Source: an uncultured Blautia sp.
Lineage (GTDB): Bacteria > Bacillota > Clostridia > Lachnospirales > Lachnospiraceae
NCBI GenBank assembly: GCA_934358405.1
Contig: CAKRKL010000017.1
Location: 1 to 23,497 of the forward strand
Reading direction: 5' to 3'
DNA length: 23,497 nucleotides
Shown: positions 1 to 7,256 of the stretch, in pieces
Numbering within the stretch: position 1 is the first letter of the stretch
How the letters are laid out: each line of letters starts with the position of its first letter
Program-made: the position numbers and the translations under genes
The notes under the pieces: model-generated
What the model saw: the letters and a program-made list of their open reading frames with translations, nothing else
Databases searched by the model: none
What the model was told of the DNA's origin: nothing

Positions 1-183
1 ATTATTTTTGAGGATAAAAAACAGGAAGAAATTTTAAAGTGTTTAAAAACATGGGGAGTAAATTATTCAGTTGAAGATAGTCTTTTACAGCGAAAAAGTT
101 ATGAGCATAGTTTAGAAGAGAAAATAAGAATGCGAGAAGAACGCAAAAAGCTTTATGAAGAAAGTAAAAAAAGAAAGCGGTGA
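1..183 (+). CDS. 3' end of an unrecognised basic protein (partial)
   Basis: The frame is open from the first base to TGA at 181-183 and gives 60 residues; the start lies outside the window. The tail is highly charged and ends in a Lys/Arg-rich, probably helical segment (EERKKLYEESKKRKR). I do not recognise the family. Codons are strongly A/T-ending, unlike the more balanced genes from leuA onward, which suggests horizontally acquired DNA. It lies about 300 bases upstream of a tRNA gene, a common integration site, so a mobile-element protein is possible. This is inference; no catalytic motif is visible in the part present. Confidence 0.5.
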   Translation: MIFEDKKQEEILKCLKTWGVNYSVEDSLLQRKSYEHSLEEKIRMREERKKLYEESKKRKR

Positions 184-260
184 TATGTAAAATCATTCCC
201 TTTTTGTACTCTTTTTTGAAAGAAGGTGAAAAATGAAGTACCGAATTATAACGATCATAA

Positions 261-356
261 GCTTTATCGGCAGCACCTGTCACCACTTATGCTCTGTTCC
301 GGGACGGTCAATTCCTGACGCAGGCAATCCAGTCAGACAAAAATTTCTGGCACTGA
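261..356 (+). pseudogene. Relic of a YoaP-like C-terminal domain
   Basis: Frame 3 between stops at 258-260 (TAA) and 354-356 (TGA) gives 31 residues containing APVTTYALFRDGQFLTQAI and then QSDKNF. This pattern (Pro-x-Thr-Thr-Tyr-x-Leu-Phe, then Asp-Gly-x-Phe, then a charged Lys-x-Phe) resembles the short YoaP domain found at the end of some GNAT acetyltransferase-like proteins. It has no start codon and no upstream domain, so it is probably the remnant of a deleted gene. A competing 44-codon ORF at 233-367 in another frame has an AGAAGGTG ribosome-site-like sequence, but its product shows no family pattern. Recognition is from memory of the domain. Confidence 0.45.
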
Positions 357-440
357 CTAATAAGTGAGAAGAGACAAGGAGACATTTACAAAAACCATAC
401 AAAGAATCAAAAAATCAGGACGGATTACATTAAAAAACAG

Positions 441-469
441 TTGCAATTATACTTGATATCTGATATAAT
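441..469 (+). promoter_or_regulatory. Sigma-A promoter for tRNA-Pro
   Basis: TTGCAA at 441-446 and TATAAT at 464-469 are separated by 17 bases. Transcription would start about 5 bases before the mature tRNA. Confidence 0.7.
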
Positions 470-480
470 ATAATTCGTTT

Positions 481-554
481 CGGGGTATGGCGTAGCTTGG
501 TAGCGCGCACGGCTGGGGGCCGTGAGGTCGCAGGTTCAAATCCTGTTGCCCCGA
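481..554 (+). tRNA. tRNA-Pro (GGG anticodon)
   Basis: A complete cloverleaf can be drawn. The acceptor stem CGGGGTA pairs with TGCCCCG (547-553), followed by discriminator A554. The D stem is GCGT/GCGC, the anticodon stem CACGG/CCGTG carries the loop CTGGGGG, and the T arm is GCAGG-TTCAAAT-CCTGT. The anticodon GGG reads proline CCC/CCU codons. The 3' CCA is not encoded. It has its own promoter and terminator and is a single-gene unit. The AT-rich gene debris just upstream fits tRNA genes being insertion points, but I found no second copy of the tRNA 3' end in the window. Confidence 0.95.
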
Positions 555-603
555 TTTATACAGTAAAATTAAGGATTTGTGAACTTTCTATTTTGATGAA
601 AAA

Positions 604-642
604 GGGATGTAACCTTGCTCTGAGGTTGCATCCCTATTTTTT
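604..642 (+). terminator. Terminator of the tRNA-Pro unit
   Basis: GGGATGTAACCT (604-615) pairs over 12 bp, with one G-T pair, with AGGTTGCATCCC (623-634) around a 7-base loop. A TATTTTTT tail follows. Confidence 0.85.
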
Positions 643-778
643 GATCTTCAATTCCTGAAAACAGTCTGTAAATATTTAACCTTTTTAAGTAAGAAATTCT
701 ATGTCTTTGCCTGTTGTCCCATGGTAAACTCTTAATCAGTCACAATTAATCCTTCAACACATATTCAAAATCTGGTAA

Positions 779-806
779 GGACACGAGAAAGCTTCGTGTC
801 CTTTTT
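779..806 (+). terminator. Plus-strand terminator with no visible gene in front of it
   Basis: GGACACGA (779-786) pairs perfectly with TCGTGTCC (794-801), followed by five T. The T run is only on the plus strand. Between the tRNA terminator and this one (643-778) I see no coding frame and no good promoter. It may be a backup terminator or a leftover of a lost gene or small RNA. Confidence 0.65.
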
Positions 807-833
807 GCAGTGCCATTTATTGGAAAAATTTTG

Positions 834-862
834 TTGACAAAACAGGCTGGAAATGTTAATGT
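834..862 (+). promoter_or_regulatory. Promoter of the leuA T-box transcript
   Basis: A consensus -35 TTGACA lies at 834-839, with a weaker -10 (TAATGT, 857-862) 17 bases further. The T-box leader begins about 20 bases downstream. Confidence 0.6.
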
Positions 863-884
863 AAGAAGTACAGAATAATAAGAG

Positions 885-1181
885 AAATGCTTTGATAAGG
901 AATAGTATACAGGAACCGGAGCGCAGAGAGCTGTCGGTTGGTGTAAGATGGCAGAAGGAATCTGTAGAACTCGCCTTGGAGCAGCTGATTGAAACTGCCC
1001 ATGCATCTTGCATGTGGTAAGAGTAGACGCAGACGGCTTCCACCGTTATCAGGAGAGGATATAAGGATCATTCCCGTATCCGTTAAGTGTATGATTTTTC
1101 ATGAAATAAGAGTGGTACCGCGTAGGACATATAGTCTTCCGTCTCTTGCACATATATGTGCAGGGACAGGAAGATTTTTTT
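885..1181 (+). promoter_or_regulatory. T-box leader, leucine-specific, controlling leuA
   Basis: The T-box core AAGAGTGGTACCGCG is at 1108-1122. It is followed by a terminator: TCTTCC-GTCTC (1135-1145) pairs with GGGAC-A-GGAAGA (1163-1174), capped by the palindrome TGCACATATATGTGCA, with seven T. Upstream stem I shows the context GAACTCGCC, placing a leucine CTC specifier at 970-972. In this class uncharged tRNA pairs with the specifier and the T-box bulge and prevents termination, so leuA is read when leucyl-tRNA is scarce. The leucine biosynthetic gene downstream agrees with the specifier. Another 110 bases follow the terminator before leuA (1182-1291); I see no further element there. Confidence 0.9.
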
Positions 1182-1291
1182 ATGTAATTAATTATTTCGC
1201 AGTGCTCCTATTACATAAAAATGTTTCGCGAGGATGCCCACTTATTACAAAAATCCTGACTTTTAAAATTATAATATGGAGGAACAAAGAA

Positions 1292-2947
1292 ATGATGAAT
1301 GCAAGCAAATACAAGAGACAGTATTATCTTCCACCGGAAACCTGCATGGACTGGGCAAAGAAAGACTATATAGACAAAGCTCCGGCATGGTGCTCTGTAG
1401 ATCTTCGAGACGGTAATCAGGCACTTGTAATTCCTATGAGCCTGGAACAGAAGATAGAATTTTTTAAGCTTCTTGTGCAGATTGGTTTTAAAGAAATTGA
1501 AGTAGGCTTCCCGGCGGCTTCCGAAACAGAGTATACGTTCCTTCGTACATTGATCGACCGAAACCTGATACCGGAGGATGTTACCATTCAGGTACTTACA
1601 CAGGCCAGAGAGCACATTATCCGCAAAACCTTTGAGGCAGTAAAGGGTGCGCCCAAAGCCATTGTTCATGTATATAACTCTACATCTGTTGCCCAGCGCG
1701 AGCAGGTATTTAAGAAATCAAAGGAAGAAATTCTGAAAATTGCAGTAGAGGGTGCCACCCTGTTAAAGGAACTGGCAGAGCAGACAGAGGGAAACTTCCA
1801 GTTTGAATACAGCCCGGAAAGCTTTACCGGAACAGAGCCGGAATACGCTCTTGAGGTTTGCAATGCAGTTATTGATGTATGGCAGCCTACCCCGGATAAT
1901 AAATGTATTATCAATCTTCCGGTAACAGTAGAGCATTCCATGCCGCATGTATATGCAAGCCAGGTTGAATATATGTGCAAGCATATGCTTCACCGCGAAA
2001 ATGTGATCGTATCCTTACACCCTCATAATGACAGAGGCTGTGGTGTGGCAGACTCTGAGCTGGGAATTCTGGCAGGTGCAGACCGTATTGAGGGAACTCT
2101 GTTTGGAAATGGTGAGAGAACCGGAAATGTTGACATTGTAACACTTGGCATGAATATGTATTCCCAGGGTATTGATCCGAAGCTTGATTTCTCTGATATG
2201 CCCCATATCTGTGAGGTGTATGAAGAGTGCACCGGTATGACTGTAGGGGAAAGGAGCCCATACAGCGGAGCACTTGTATTTGCTGCATTCTCAGGCTCTC
2301 ATCAGGATGCCATCGCAAAGGGTATGCACTGGATTGAAGAAAAAGATCCTAACCGCTGGACAGTTCCATATCTTCCGATCGATCCTACAGATGTGGGACG
2401 CAGCTATGATGCAGATGTTATCCGCATTAACAGCCAGTCTGGTAAAGGCGGCGTAGGCTATATTCTGGAGACAAAATTCGGTCTGAATCTTCCGCCGAAA
2501 ATGCGTGAAGCAATGGGCTATGCAGCCAAAGGCGTTTCCGACCATCTTCATAAAGAGCTCCATCCGGATGAAATTTTTGATCTGTTCAAGAAAACCTTTG
2601 AAAATGTGGTACAGCCGTACTGCATAAAGGAAGTGCATTTCCAGCAGAAGGACGGCGGAATCAAAACTATGGTTACCTCTGAATTTGATGGAAAAACAAT
2701 TACAACCGAAGCCTTTGGAAACGGTCGTCTGGATGCCGTAAGCAATGCTTTGAAAAAAGCGTACAATCTGGAATATTCCCTGGAAGTATATCAGGAGCAT
2801 GCTTTAGAGCGCAGCTCCAGCTCCAAAGCGATTGCCTATGTGGGAATCAGAAAACCGGACGGCATGATGGCATGGGGCGCAGGTGTGGATCCGGATATTA
2901 TCCATGCTTCTATTGATGCATTGGTAACTGCTATCAACAATCGATAA
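1292..2947 (+). CDS. leuA: 2-isopropylmalate synthase (long, type 2 form)
   Basis: The enzyme condenses acetyl-CoA with 2-oxoisovalerate in the first committed step of leucine synthesis, in the cytoplasm. The 551-residue product has the HMGL-like TIM barrel near the N-terminus with DLRDGNQ (residues 37-43), the metal-binding His pair in HPHND (H243, H245) and GNGERTGN. A C-terminal LeuA dimer/regulatory domain (about 425-550) is the usual site of leucine feedback inhibition. I chose ATG 1292 because GGAGG (1278-1282) is 9 bases upstream; the frame stays open back to 989, but that runs through the T-box terminator. The length fits the roughly 550-residue form rather than the 510-residue bacterial form. 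It is monocistronic, with leuB/leuCD not in the window, and has its own T-box and terminator. Confidence 0.95.
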   Translation: MMNASKYKRQYYLPPETCMDWAKKDYIDKAPAWCSVDLRDGNQALVIPMSLEQKIEFFKLLVQIGFKEIEVGFPAASETEYTFLRTLIDRNLIPEDVTIQVLTQAREHIIRKTFEAVKGAPKAIVHVYNSTSVAQREQVFKKSKEEILKIAVEGATLLKELAEQTEGNFQFEYSPESFTGTEPEYALEVCNAVIDVWQPTPDNKCIINLPVTVEHSMPHVYASQVEYMCKHMLHRENVIVSLHPHNDRGCGVADSELGILAGADRIEGTLFGNGERTGNVDIVTLGMNMYSQGIDPKLDFSDMPHICEVYEECTGMTVGERSPYSGALVFAAFSGSHQDAIAKGMHWIEEKDPNRWTVPYLPIDPTDVGRSYDADVIRINSQSGKGGVGYILETKFGLNLPPKMREAMGYAAKGVSDHLHKELHPDEIFDLFKKTFENVVQPYCIKEVHFQQKDGGIKTMVTSEFDGKTITTEAFGNGRLDAVSNALKKAYNLEYSLEVYQEHALERSSSSKAIAYVGIRKPDGMMAWGAGVDPDIIHASIDALVTAINNR

Positions 2948-2966
2948 ACTGATAACTTTAAGAAGA

Positions 2967-3011
2967 ACCACCTCAGATTTTCCCGAATAAAGGAATCTGG
3001 GTGGTTTTTTT
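2967..3011 (+). terminator. leuA terminator
   Basis: ACCACCTCAGATT pairs with AATCTGGGTGGT (2994-3005) around an AT-rich loop and runs into seven T. Confidence 0.9.
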
Positions 3012-3036
3012 GTCTGAATAATACGATGAAAAAGCG

Positions 3037-3115
3037 TTGACGGGCAATGAGATTGAGGCCTATAATATATTTGTAATAAAAAAACCTTGACAATTTTGCT
3101 TTTATTAAATATAAT
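3037..3115 (+). promoter_or_regulatory. Tandem sigma-A promoters upstream of the SleB-like gene
   Basis: P1 is TTGACG (3037-3042), an 18-base spacer and TATAAT (3061-3066). P2 is TTGACA (3087-3092), a 17-base spacer and TATAAT (3110-3115), a perfect consensus. The leader from P2 is about 75 bases and contains two direct copies of GTTAC near 3125-3141. Confidence 0.75.
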
Positions 3116-3195
3116 TTTCTCATACGTTACAAAAATGTTACGAAATAAATACTTAAAGAAATCAAAACATAACAAAAGTGCAAGGAAAGAAGAAT

Positions 3196-4107
3196 ATGAA
3201 ATTAAAAAGAAGTTTACGTGATGTAACAACTAGTGAGAAGAAGGACTCTGCAAGAAAGCAGGAGGATTCTCCTATGCATAATTTTGTAGCTCTTAGTGCC
3301 TGTGCCGCGTTGGCGATGATTTTGGCGGTTGGATCAAAGGTAGTCGGCCCGGGAGAGCGAAGCCAGGTATATGCAGCTTCGGATGCAGAGAATGAGACCG
3401 GAATTGCCGATATCATTTCGGGAACTTTAGAGAATACTTTGCCTACAGGGATCGCAGGCATGGTGACAAGCGTTGCAGATTCTCCTTCTGCCGGTTCTGC
3501 GGTAACAAGAATAGGAACCTCCTGTGAGAGGGTAATGGTGGGACAGCGAATAAAAAGAGTAAAGGGAAATGCAGATAAGCTGGATGTAGGCGATTCCATG
3601 TCTGATACAGTGGATAGCTTTGAGGCGGCAGTTGCAGCTTCTTCAAGCGCCAAGATGATGACTGATTCCGATTATGACAATCTCCTTCATATTGTGGAAG
3701 CAGAAGCCGGAACAGAGGATATTAAGGGACGGGTGCTTATTGCAAATGTGATCATGAACCGTGTTTCCAATAAGGAATTTCCTGATACGATTACAGATGT
3801 AATCATGGATCACAGAAATGGTGTGCCTCAGTTTTCTCCTATTTATGACGGCAGATTTTATGAAGTAACAGTAACGGATGAGACGAAAGAAGCAGTAAAA
3901 CAGGCATTAGAGGGCGTGGATTACTCAGAAGGAGCCCTGTTCTTTATACAGCGCTCTGCGGCAGAGAAGCAGAATGTAGCCTGGTTTGACAAGGACCTTA
4001 CAAAACTGTTTAAATACGGTGTCCACGAATTTTATACATATCCGGAGGAGAATGACCAGACCGGAGATACCGCTAAGGAAGTGGATATTCAGCTGGCAAA
4101 GAATTAG
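3196..4107 (+). CDS. Membrane-anchored SleB/CwlJ-type cell-wall hydrolase
   Basis: The 303-residue protein has a basic, soluble N-terminus, one hydrophobic segment (about 29-46, FVALSACAALAMILAV) followed by a possible cleavage site near VYAAS, a low-complexity spacer, and a C-terminal Hydrolase_2 domain (about 155-285). That domain carries IVEAEAGTEDIKGRVLIANV and NRV near its start, then VPQFSP and ALFF, as in SleB/CwlJ spore-cortex lytic enzymes, which cleave peptidoglycan glycan strands. There is no peptidoglycan-binding repeat, unlike SleB of Bacillus. ATG 3196 has AGGAAAG upstream; a GTG at 3178 is in frame but lacks a ribosome site. The vegetative-type promoters suggest a role in growing cells rather than only in germination; this is inference. 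Confidence 0.85.
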   Translation: MKLKRSLRDVTTSEKKDSARKQEDSPMHNFVALSACAALAMILAVGSKVVGPGERSQVYAASDAENETGIADIISGTLENTLPTGIAGMVTSVADSPSAGSAVTRIGTSCERVMVGQRIKRVKGNADKLDVGDSMSDTVDSFEAAVAASSSAKMMTDSDYDNLLHIVEAEAGTEDIKGRVLIANVIMNRVSNKEFPDTITDVIMDHRNGVPQFSPIYDGRFYEVTVTDETKEAVKQALEGVDYSEGALFFIQRSAAEKQNVAWFDKDLTKLFKYGVHEFYTYPEENDQTGDTAKEVDIQLAKN

Positions 4108-4160
4108 AGGTTGTTTGAAAAGCTTTAAAAAAATGCTCAAACATTCTGGAATAAGGGGTT

Positions 4161-4204
4161 AAAAGCCATATGGGGCATGGCAGGTGTCCGATATGGCTTT
4201 TTTA
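4161..4204 (+). terminator. Terminator after the SleB-like gene
   Basis: AAAGCCATAT (4162-4171) pairs with ATATGGCTTT (4191-4200), followed by T residues. The 19-base apical region is long. Confidence 0.75.
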
Positions 4205-4213
4205 AATTCCCTA

Positions 4214-4242
4214 TTGATTTAGCACGGTGAAGTATGTATAAT
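4214..4242 (+). promoter_or_regulatory. thrC promoter
   Basis: TTGATT (4214-4219), 17 bases, then TATAAT (4237-4242). The roughly 70-base leader has only a weak ACAGG/CCTGT hairpin (4264-4287) and no recognisable riboswitch. Confidence 0.7.
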
Positions 4243-4316
4243 ACCTGTAAGGTAAAAATCCGAACAGGAGCCGTAAGTTTGCCCTGTGATAATAAATGAA
4301 AGGCAGGAATGACAAC

Positions 4317-5807
4317 ATGCAGGTAATGTACCAGAGCACCAGAGGAAAAGGAGAGCCGGTAACCGCTTCTTGGGCTATTTTGAAGGGGCTTTCCGAGGAT
4401 GGAGGTTTGTTTGTACCAACAAGCATTCCCTCTCTTGATGTTTCTATGGAAGAGCTTTCCAGGATGTCTTATCAGGAGACCGCATATCAGGTAATGAGTC
4501 GTCTTCTCACAGATTTCACCGAGGAAGAATTAAGAACCTGTATTAACAGCGCATACGATAAAAAATTTGATACAGATGTGATCGCACCTCTTAAGGAAGC
4601 AGACGGTGCATATTTTTTGGAGCTGTTCCACGGCCCGACTATCGCATTTAAGGATATGGCACTGTCTATTCTCCCATACCTGATGACTACCGCTGCGAAG
4701 AAGAATAATGTGAAGAATGAGATCGTGATTCTTACAGCTACTTCAGGAGATACAGGTAAGGCTGCACTGGCAGGCTTTGCAGATGTTCCGGGCACAAGGA
4801 TCATTGTATTTTATCCGAAGCACGGTGTAAGTCCTATTCAGGAGAAGCAGATGGTGACTCAGAAGGGTGCCAATACTTATGTAGTAGGCATTACAGGAAA
4901 CTTTGATGATGCCCAGACTGCAGTGAAGAAAATGTTCAATGATAAGGACATGGCAGCAGAGCTTGCACAGGCTGGCTTCCAGTTTTCTTCAGCCAATTCC
5001 ATTAACATCGGCCGTCTTGTTCCGCAGATCGTATATTATGTATATGCCTATGCCACACTGGTGCGCCAGGGCAAAATCCAGGCGGGTCAGGAAATAAATG
5101 TAGTTGTGCCTACCGGAAACTTCGGTAATATTCTGGCTGCCTTCTACGCTAAGCAGATGGGGCTTCCGGTGAAGAAGCTGATCTGTGCTTCCAATGAGAA
5201 CAAGGTATTATTTGATTTCTTCTCTACCGGTACCTATAACAGAAAGAGAGATTTCATCCTCACAAGCTCTCCATCTATGGATATTCTGATTTCCAGTAAC
5301 CTGGAGCGTCTGATCTACCGCATTATCGGCGAGAACCCGGATGCCTGCGCACAGCTGATGGATGCACTGTCAAAGGGCGGCGAATATACAATTACACCTG
5401 AGATGAAAGCACAGCTTGCGGATTTCTATGGAAACTTCTGCACAGAAGAAGAGACCAGGGATGCGATTCGCGAGGTTTATAGGGCGAGTGATTATGTGAT
5501 TGATACGCATACTGCAGTTGCTGCCGGCGTATATAAGAAATATGTGGCAGATACAGCAGATACTGCTCCTGCTGTGATCGCTTCCACAGCAAGCCCGTAC
5601 AAGTTTACAAGAAGTGTAATGGACGCTATTGCAGAGGGACATGAGAATCTGGATGACTTTAAGCTTGCAGATGCCCTTGAGAAGCTTTCCGGCGTGGCAG
5701 TGCCAAAGGCAGTGAATGATATCCGCACAGCTCCGGTTCTTCATGACCGGGTGGTAGATGCTCAGGATATGCCTGCCACAGTGAAAGAAATACTTGGAAT
5801 TCACTGA
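4317..5807 (+). CDS. thrC: Threonine synthase
   Basis: This PLP enzyme converts O-phosphohomoserine to threonine, the last step of the pathway. The product is 496 residues. The N-terminus MYQSTRGKGE is typical of the ThrC family. K112 in HGPTIAFKDMA is the Schiff-base lysine, ATSGDTGKAAL (about 145) binds cofactor phosphate, and VVPTGNFGNI is a second glycine-rich loop. Length matches the E. coli/yeast-like long form with an N-terminal domain. I chose ATG 4317 because AGGCAGGA (4301-4308) is 8 bases upstream; the in-frame ATG at 4296 has no ribosome site, and ATG 4326 is a less likely alternative. It has its own promoter. No clear terminator follows, so some transcripts may run into the 6S region. 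Confidence 0.95.
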   Translation: MQVMYQSTRGKGEPVTASWAILKGLSEDGGLFVPTSIPSLDVSMEELSRMSYQETAYQVMSRLLTDFTEEELRTCINSAYDKKFDTDVIAPLKEADGAYFLELFHGPTIAFKDMALSILPYLMTTAAKKNNVKNEIVILTATSGDTGKAALAGFADVPGTRIIVFYPKHGVSPIQEKQMVTQKGANTYVVGITGNFDDAQTAVKKMFNDKDMAAELAQAGFQFSSANSINIGRLVPQIVYYVYAYATLVRQGKIQAGQEINVVVPTGNFGNILAAFYAKQMGLPVKKLICASNENKVLFDFFSTGTYNRKRDFILTSSPSMDILISSNLERLIYRIIGENPDACAQLMDALSKGGEYTITPEMKAQLADFYGNFCTEEETRDAIREVYRASDYVIDTHTAVAAGVYKKYVADTADTAPAVIASTASPYKFTRSVMDAIAEGHENLDDFKLADALEKLSGVAVPKAVNDIRTAPVLHDRVVDAQDMPATVKEILGIH

Positions 5808-5823
5808 AAATCTGCATTTTATG

Positions 5824-5852
5824 TTGAAAAAAAGTATATACTAGAGTATAAT
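5824..5852 (+). promoter_or_regulatory. Distal promoter of the 6S RNA/galM unit
   Basis: TTGAAA (5824-5829), 17 bases, TATAAT (5847-5852). Transcription would start near 5859 and add an extended 5' part to the RNA. Confidence 0.6.
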
Positions 5853-5880
5853 AATAACAGGGTCAAAAGAAATTTTACCC

Positions 5881-5909
5881 CTGACATTAATTAAAAATTA
5901 TAATATAAT
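5881..5909 (+). promoter_or_regulatory. Proximal promoter of the 6S RNA
   Basis: CTGACA (5881-5886), 17 bases, TATAAT (5904-5909). The predicted start (about 5914-5916) coincides with the 5' strand of the RNA's terminal helix. Confidence 0.7.
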
Positions 5910-5913
5910 AAAG

Positions 5914-6088
5914 AATCCTGGGATGTGCGAGGCCCCTTTTATTTTTGAACCTACATTGACATCAAGGGAATCCAAGATCGCAGTGCAGATGTCAGACCTC
6001 TCGTTGTGGTAGGCAGAAGTCCTGTTGAGGATACCCACCTAGCGGCAAGCTAGGCGTCAAAAGAAAGGGAACGGCATTCTGGGATTTT
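5914..6088 (+). ncRNA. ssrS: 6S RNA (SsrS-type regulator of RNA polymerase)
   Basis: The ends form a 12-bp helix with G-U pairs: AATCCTGGGATG (5914-5925) with CATTCTGGGATT (6075-6086). After a small internal loop the helix continues as CCCTTT (5934-5939) with AAAGGG (6064-6069). Inside are CCTAC/GTAGG (5950-5954/6009-6013), the hairpin TGACATC/GATGTCA (5957-5963/5988-5994) and CCTAGC-GGCAA-GCTAGG (6038-6054). A long closing stem with GGGATGTGCGAGGCCCC at the 5' end and GGCATTCTGGGAT at the 3' end, then a central bubble, resembles 6S RNA, which imitates an open promoter and binds the sigma-A holoenzyme in stationary phase. The length of about 175 nt fits. Identification is by structure and resemblance, not a covariance-model hit. 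Confidence 0.75.
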
Positions 6089-6111
6089 ATTATAATCAGG
6101 AGGCGGGGAAT

Positions 6112-7170
6112 ATGGGTGTTGCAGCAAAGAGATTTGGAGAGCTGACTTCTGGTGAAGAGATCACTCTTTATCATCTTGAGAATCAGTCAGGAGCTTATGC
6201 AGAGGTAATGGACTATGGTGCCATTCTTGTGAAGCTTTGTGTCCCGGATAAGGACGGCAGACTTACAGATGTAGTGCTTGGTTATGATGATGTTCAGCAG
6301 TACCAGGTGAATGGATGCTTTTTCGGGGCAATCATCGGAAGAAGCGGTAATCGTATTGCGGGAGCGAAGTTTTCCATTTACGGACAGGAATATCAGTTAG
6401 GAAAGAATGAGAATAACAATAATCTTCACAGCGGTCCCAATGGCTTTGAGAAGAAGATCTGGACTGTGAAGAATATGAATCAGGATAAAAACGCAGTTAC
6501 TTTTTCCAGAATCAGCCCGGATGGGGAGAATGGATTCCCGGGAGAGTTCCAGGTTTCTGTTACCTACGAACTGACAGAGGACAATACTTTGCAGATTTAT
6601 TACAATGGAATCTGCGATAAGGCAACCGTTGCCAATATGACTAACCATTCCTACTTTAACCTTACGGGAGAAGGAAGCGGAAAGGTGCTTGATACATATC
6701 TTACCATCCATGCGAAGGAGTACAATCCGGTGGATGAATTTTCCATTCCCACTGGGGAGTATGCACAGGTAGCAGGCACACCGATGGATTTTAATAAGCC
6801 GAAGAAGATTGGCGAAGAAATTGATGCTGATTTCAGACAGCTGAAGCTTACAGGCGGCTACGATCACAACTATGTAACAGATAATTATGCCAAGGGCAGC
6901 AGAAGGGTAATCGCATCTGCATATAACGAGACATCCGGCATTACTATGGAAGTGATTTCCGACTGCCCTGGCGTGCAGTTCTATGCAGGTAATTTTATCA
7001 TTGATGAGAAGGGCAAGAACGGACATGTTTATGACAGACGGGATGGCTTCTGCCTGGAGACACAGGTAGAGCCAAATGCAGTTAATGTGGAGGCTTTCCA
7101 TTCTCCTGTGTTGGAGGCCGGAGAGAAATACCAGTCCTTTACTGCATATAAGTTTGGAGTGCGCAGATAA
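6112..7170 (+). CDS. galM: Aldose 1-epimerase (galactose mutarotase)
   Basis: The enzyme interconverts alpha and beta anomers of galactose or glucose, feeding the Leloir pathway. The 352 residues match the family length. GRSGNRIAGAKF (76-87), NNNNLHSGPNGFEK with H106, MTNHSYFNL with the proton-donor H179, GGYDHNYV with D251, and LETQVEPNAVN with the general base E316 are all present. AGGAGG (6098-6103) lies 8 bases before ATG 6112. The start is only 23 bases after the predicted 3' end of the 6S RNA and no promoter is seen between them, so galM is probably transcribed by read-through of the 6S unit. No other galactose genes are nearby, so a general mutarotase role is likely. Confidence 0.93.
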   Translation: MGVAAKRFGELTSGEEITLYHLENQSGAYAEVMDYGAILVKLCVPDKDGRLTDVVLGYDDVQQYQVNGCFFGAIIGRSGNRIAGAKFSIYGQEYQLGKNENNNNLHSGPNGFEKKIWTVKNMNQDKNAVTFSRISPDGENGFPGEFQVSVTYELTEDNTLQIYYNGICDKATVANMTNHSYFNLTGEGSGKVLDTYLTIHAKEYNPVDEFSIPTGEYAQVAGTPMDFNKPKKIGEEIDADFRQLKLTGGYDHNYVTDNYAKGSRRVIASAYNETSGITMEVISDCPGVQFYAGNFIIDEKGKNGHVYDRRDGFCLETQVEPNAVNVEAFHSPVLEAGEKYQSFTAYKFGVRR

Positions 7171-7199
7171 TTTCGTTCAGAACGTGCCTGATATTGCAG

Positions 7200-7228
7200 A
7201 AATATTTATCTGGCTTTCTTCATATATT
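7200..7228 (+). promoter_or_regulatory. Possible sigma-E-type promoter for spoIID
   Basis: AAATATT (7200-7206) and CATATATT (7221-7228) are 14 bases apart. They resemble the sporulation sigma-E consensus (-35 kmATATT, -10 CATACAAT). The -10 lies in the left arm of the galM terminator, and the implied start site falls at about 7235, on the first codon. spoIID is a sigma-E gene in Bacillus subtilis. This is inference from sequence. Confidence 0.4.
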
Positions 7229-7256
7229 TAATATATGAAGAAAGCCAGATTTTTTT
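7208..7256 (+). terminator. galM terminator, 20-bp perfect hairpin
   Basis: ATCTGGCTTTCTTCATATAT (7208-7227) is perfectly complementary to ATATATGAAGAAAGCCAGAT (7231-7250), with a 3-base loop and seven T. The 3' arm contains the probable start codon of the next gene. Confidence 0.9.

Noticed and set aside
233..367. 44-codon ORF with a ribosome-site-like sequence
   Set aside because: The product has no family pattern, and a different frame of the same DNA carries the YoaP-like relic.
989..1291. N-terminal extension of leuA back to 989
   Set aside because: The open frame runs through the T-box core and terminator and has no ribosome site; the family N-terminus begins at 1292 behind GGAGG.
1211..1669. 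152-codon minus-strand ORF over leuA
   Set aside because: It is antisense to a clearly conserved gene, with no ribosome site and no recognisable protein pattern.
4249..4316. Riboswitch or attenuator in the thrC leader
   Set aside because: It has only a 5-bp hairpin, with no terminator, leader peptide or known aptamer pattern.
6397..7101. 234-codon minus-strand ORF over galM
   Set aside because: Its composition (many Cys/Ile/His) is that of an antisense shadow; galM explains the region.
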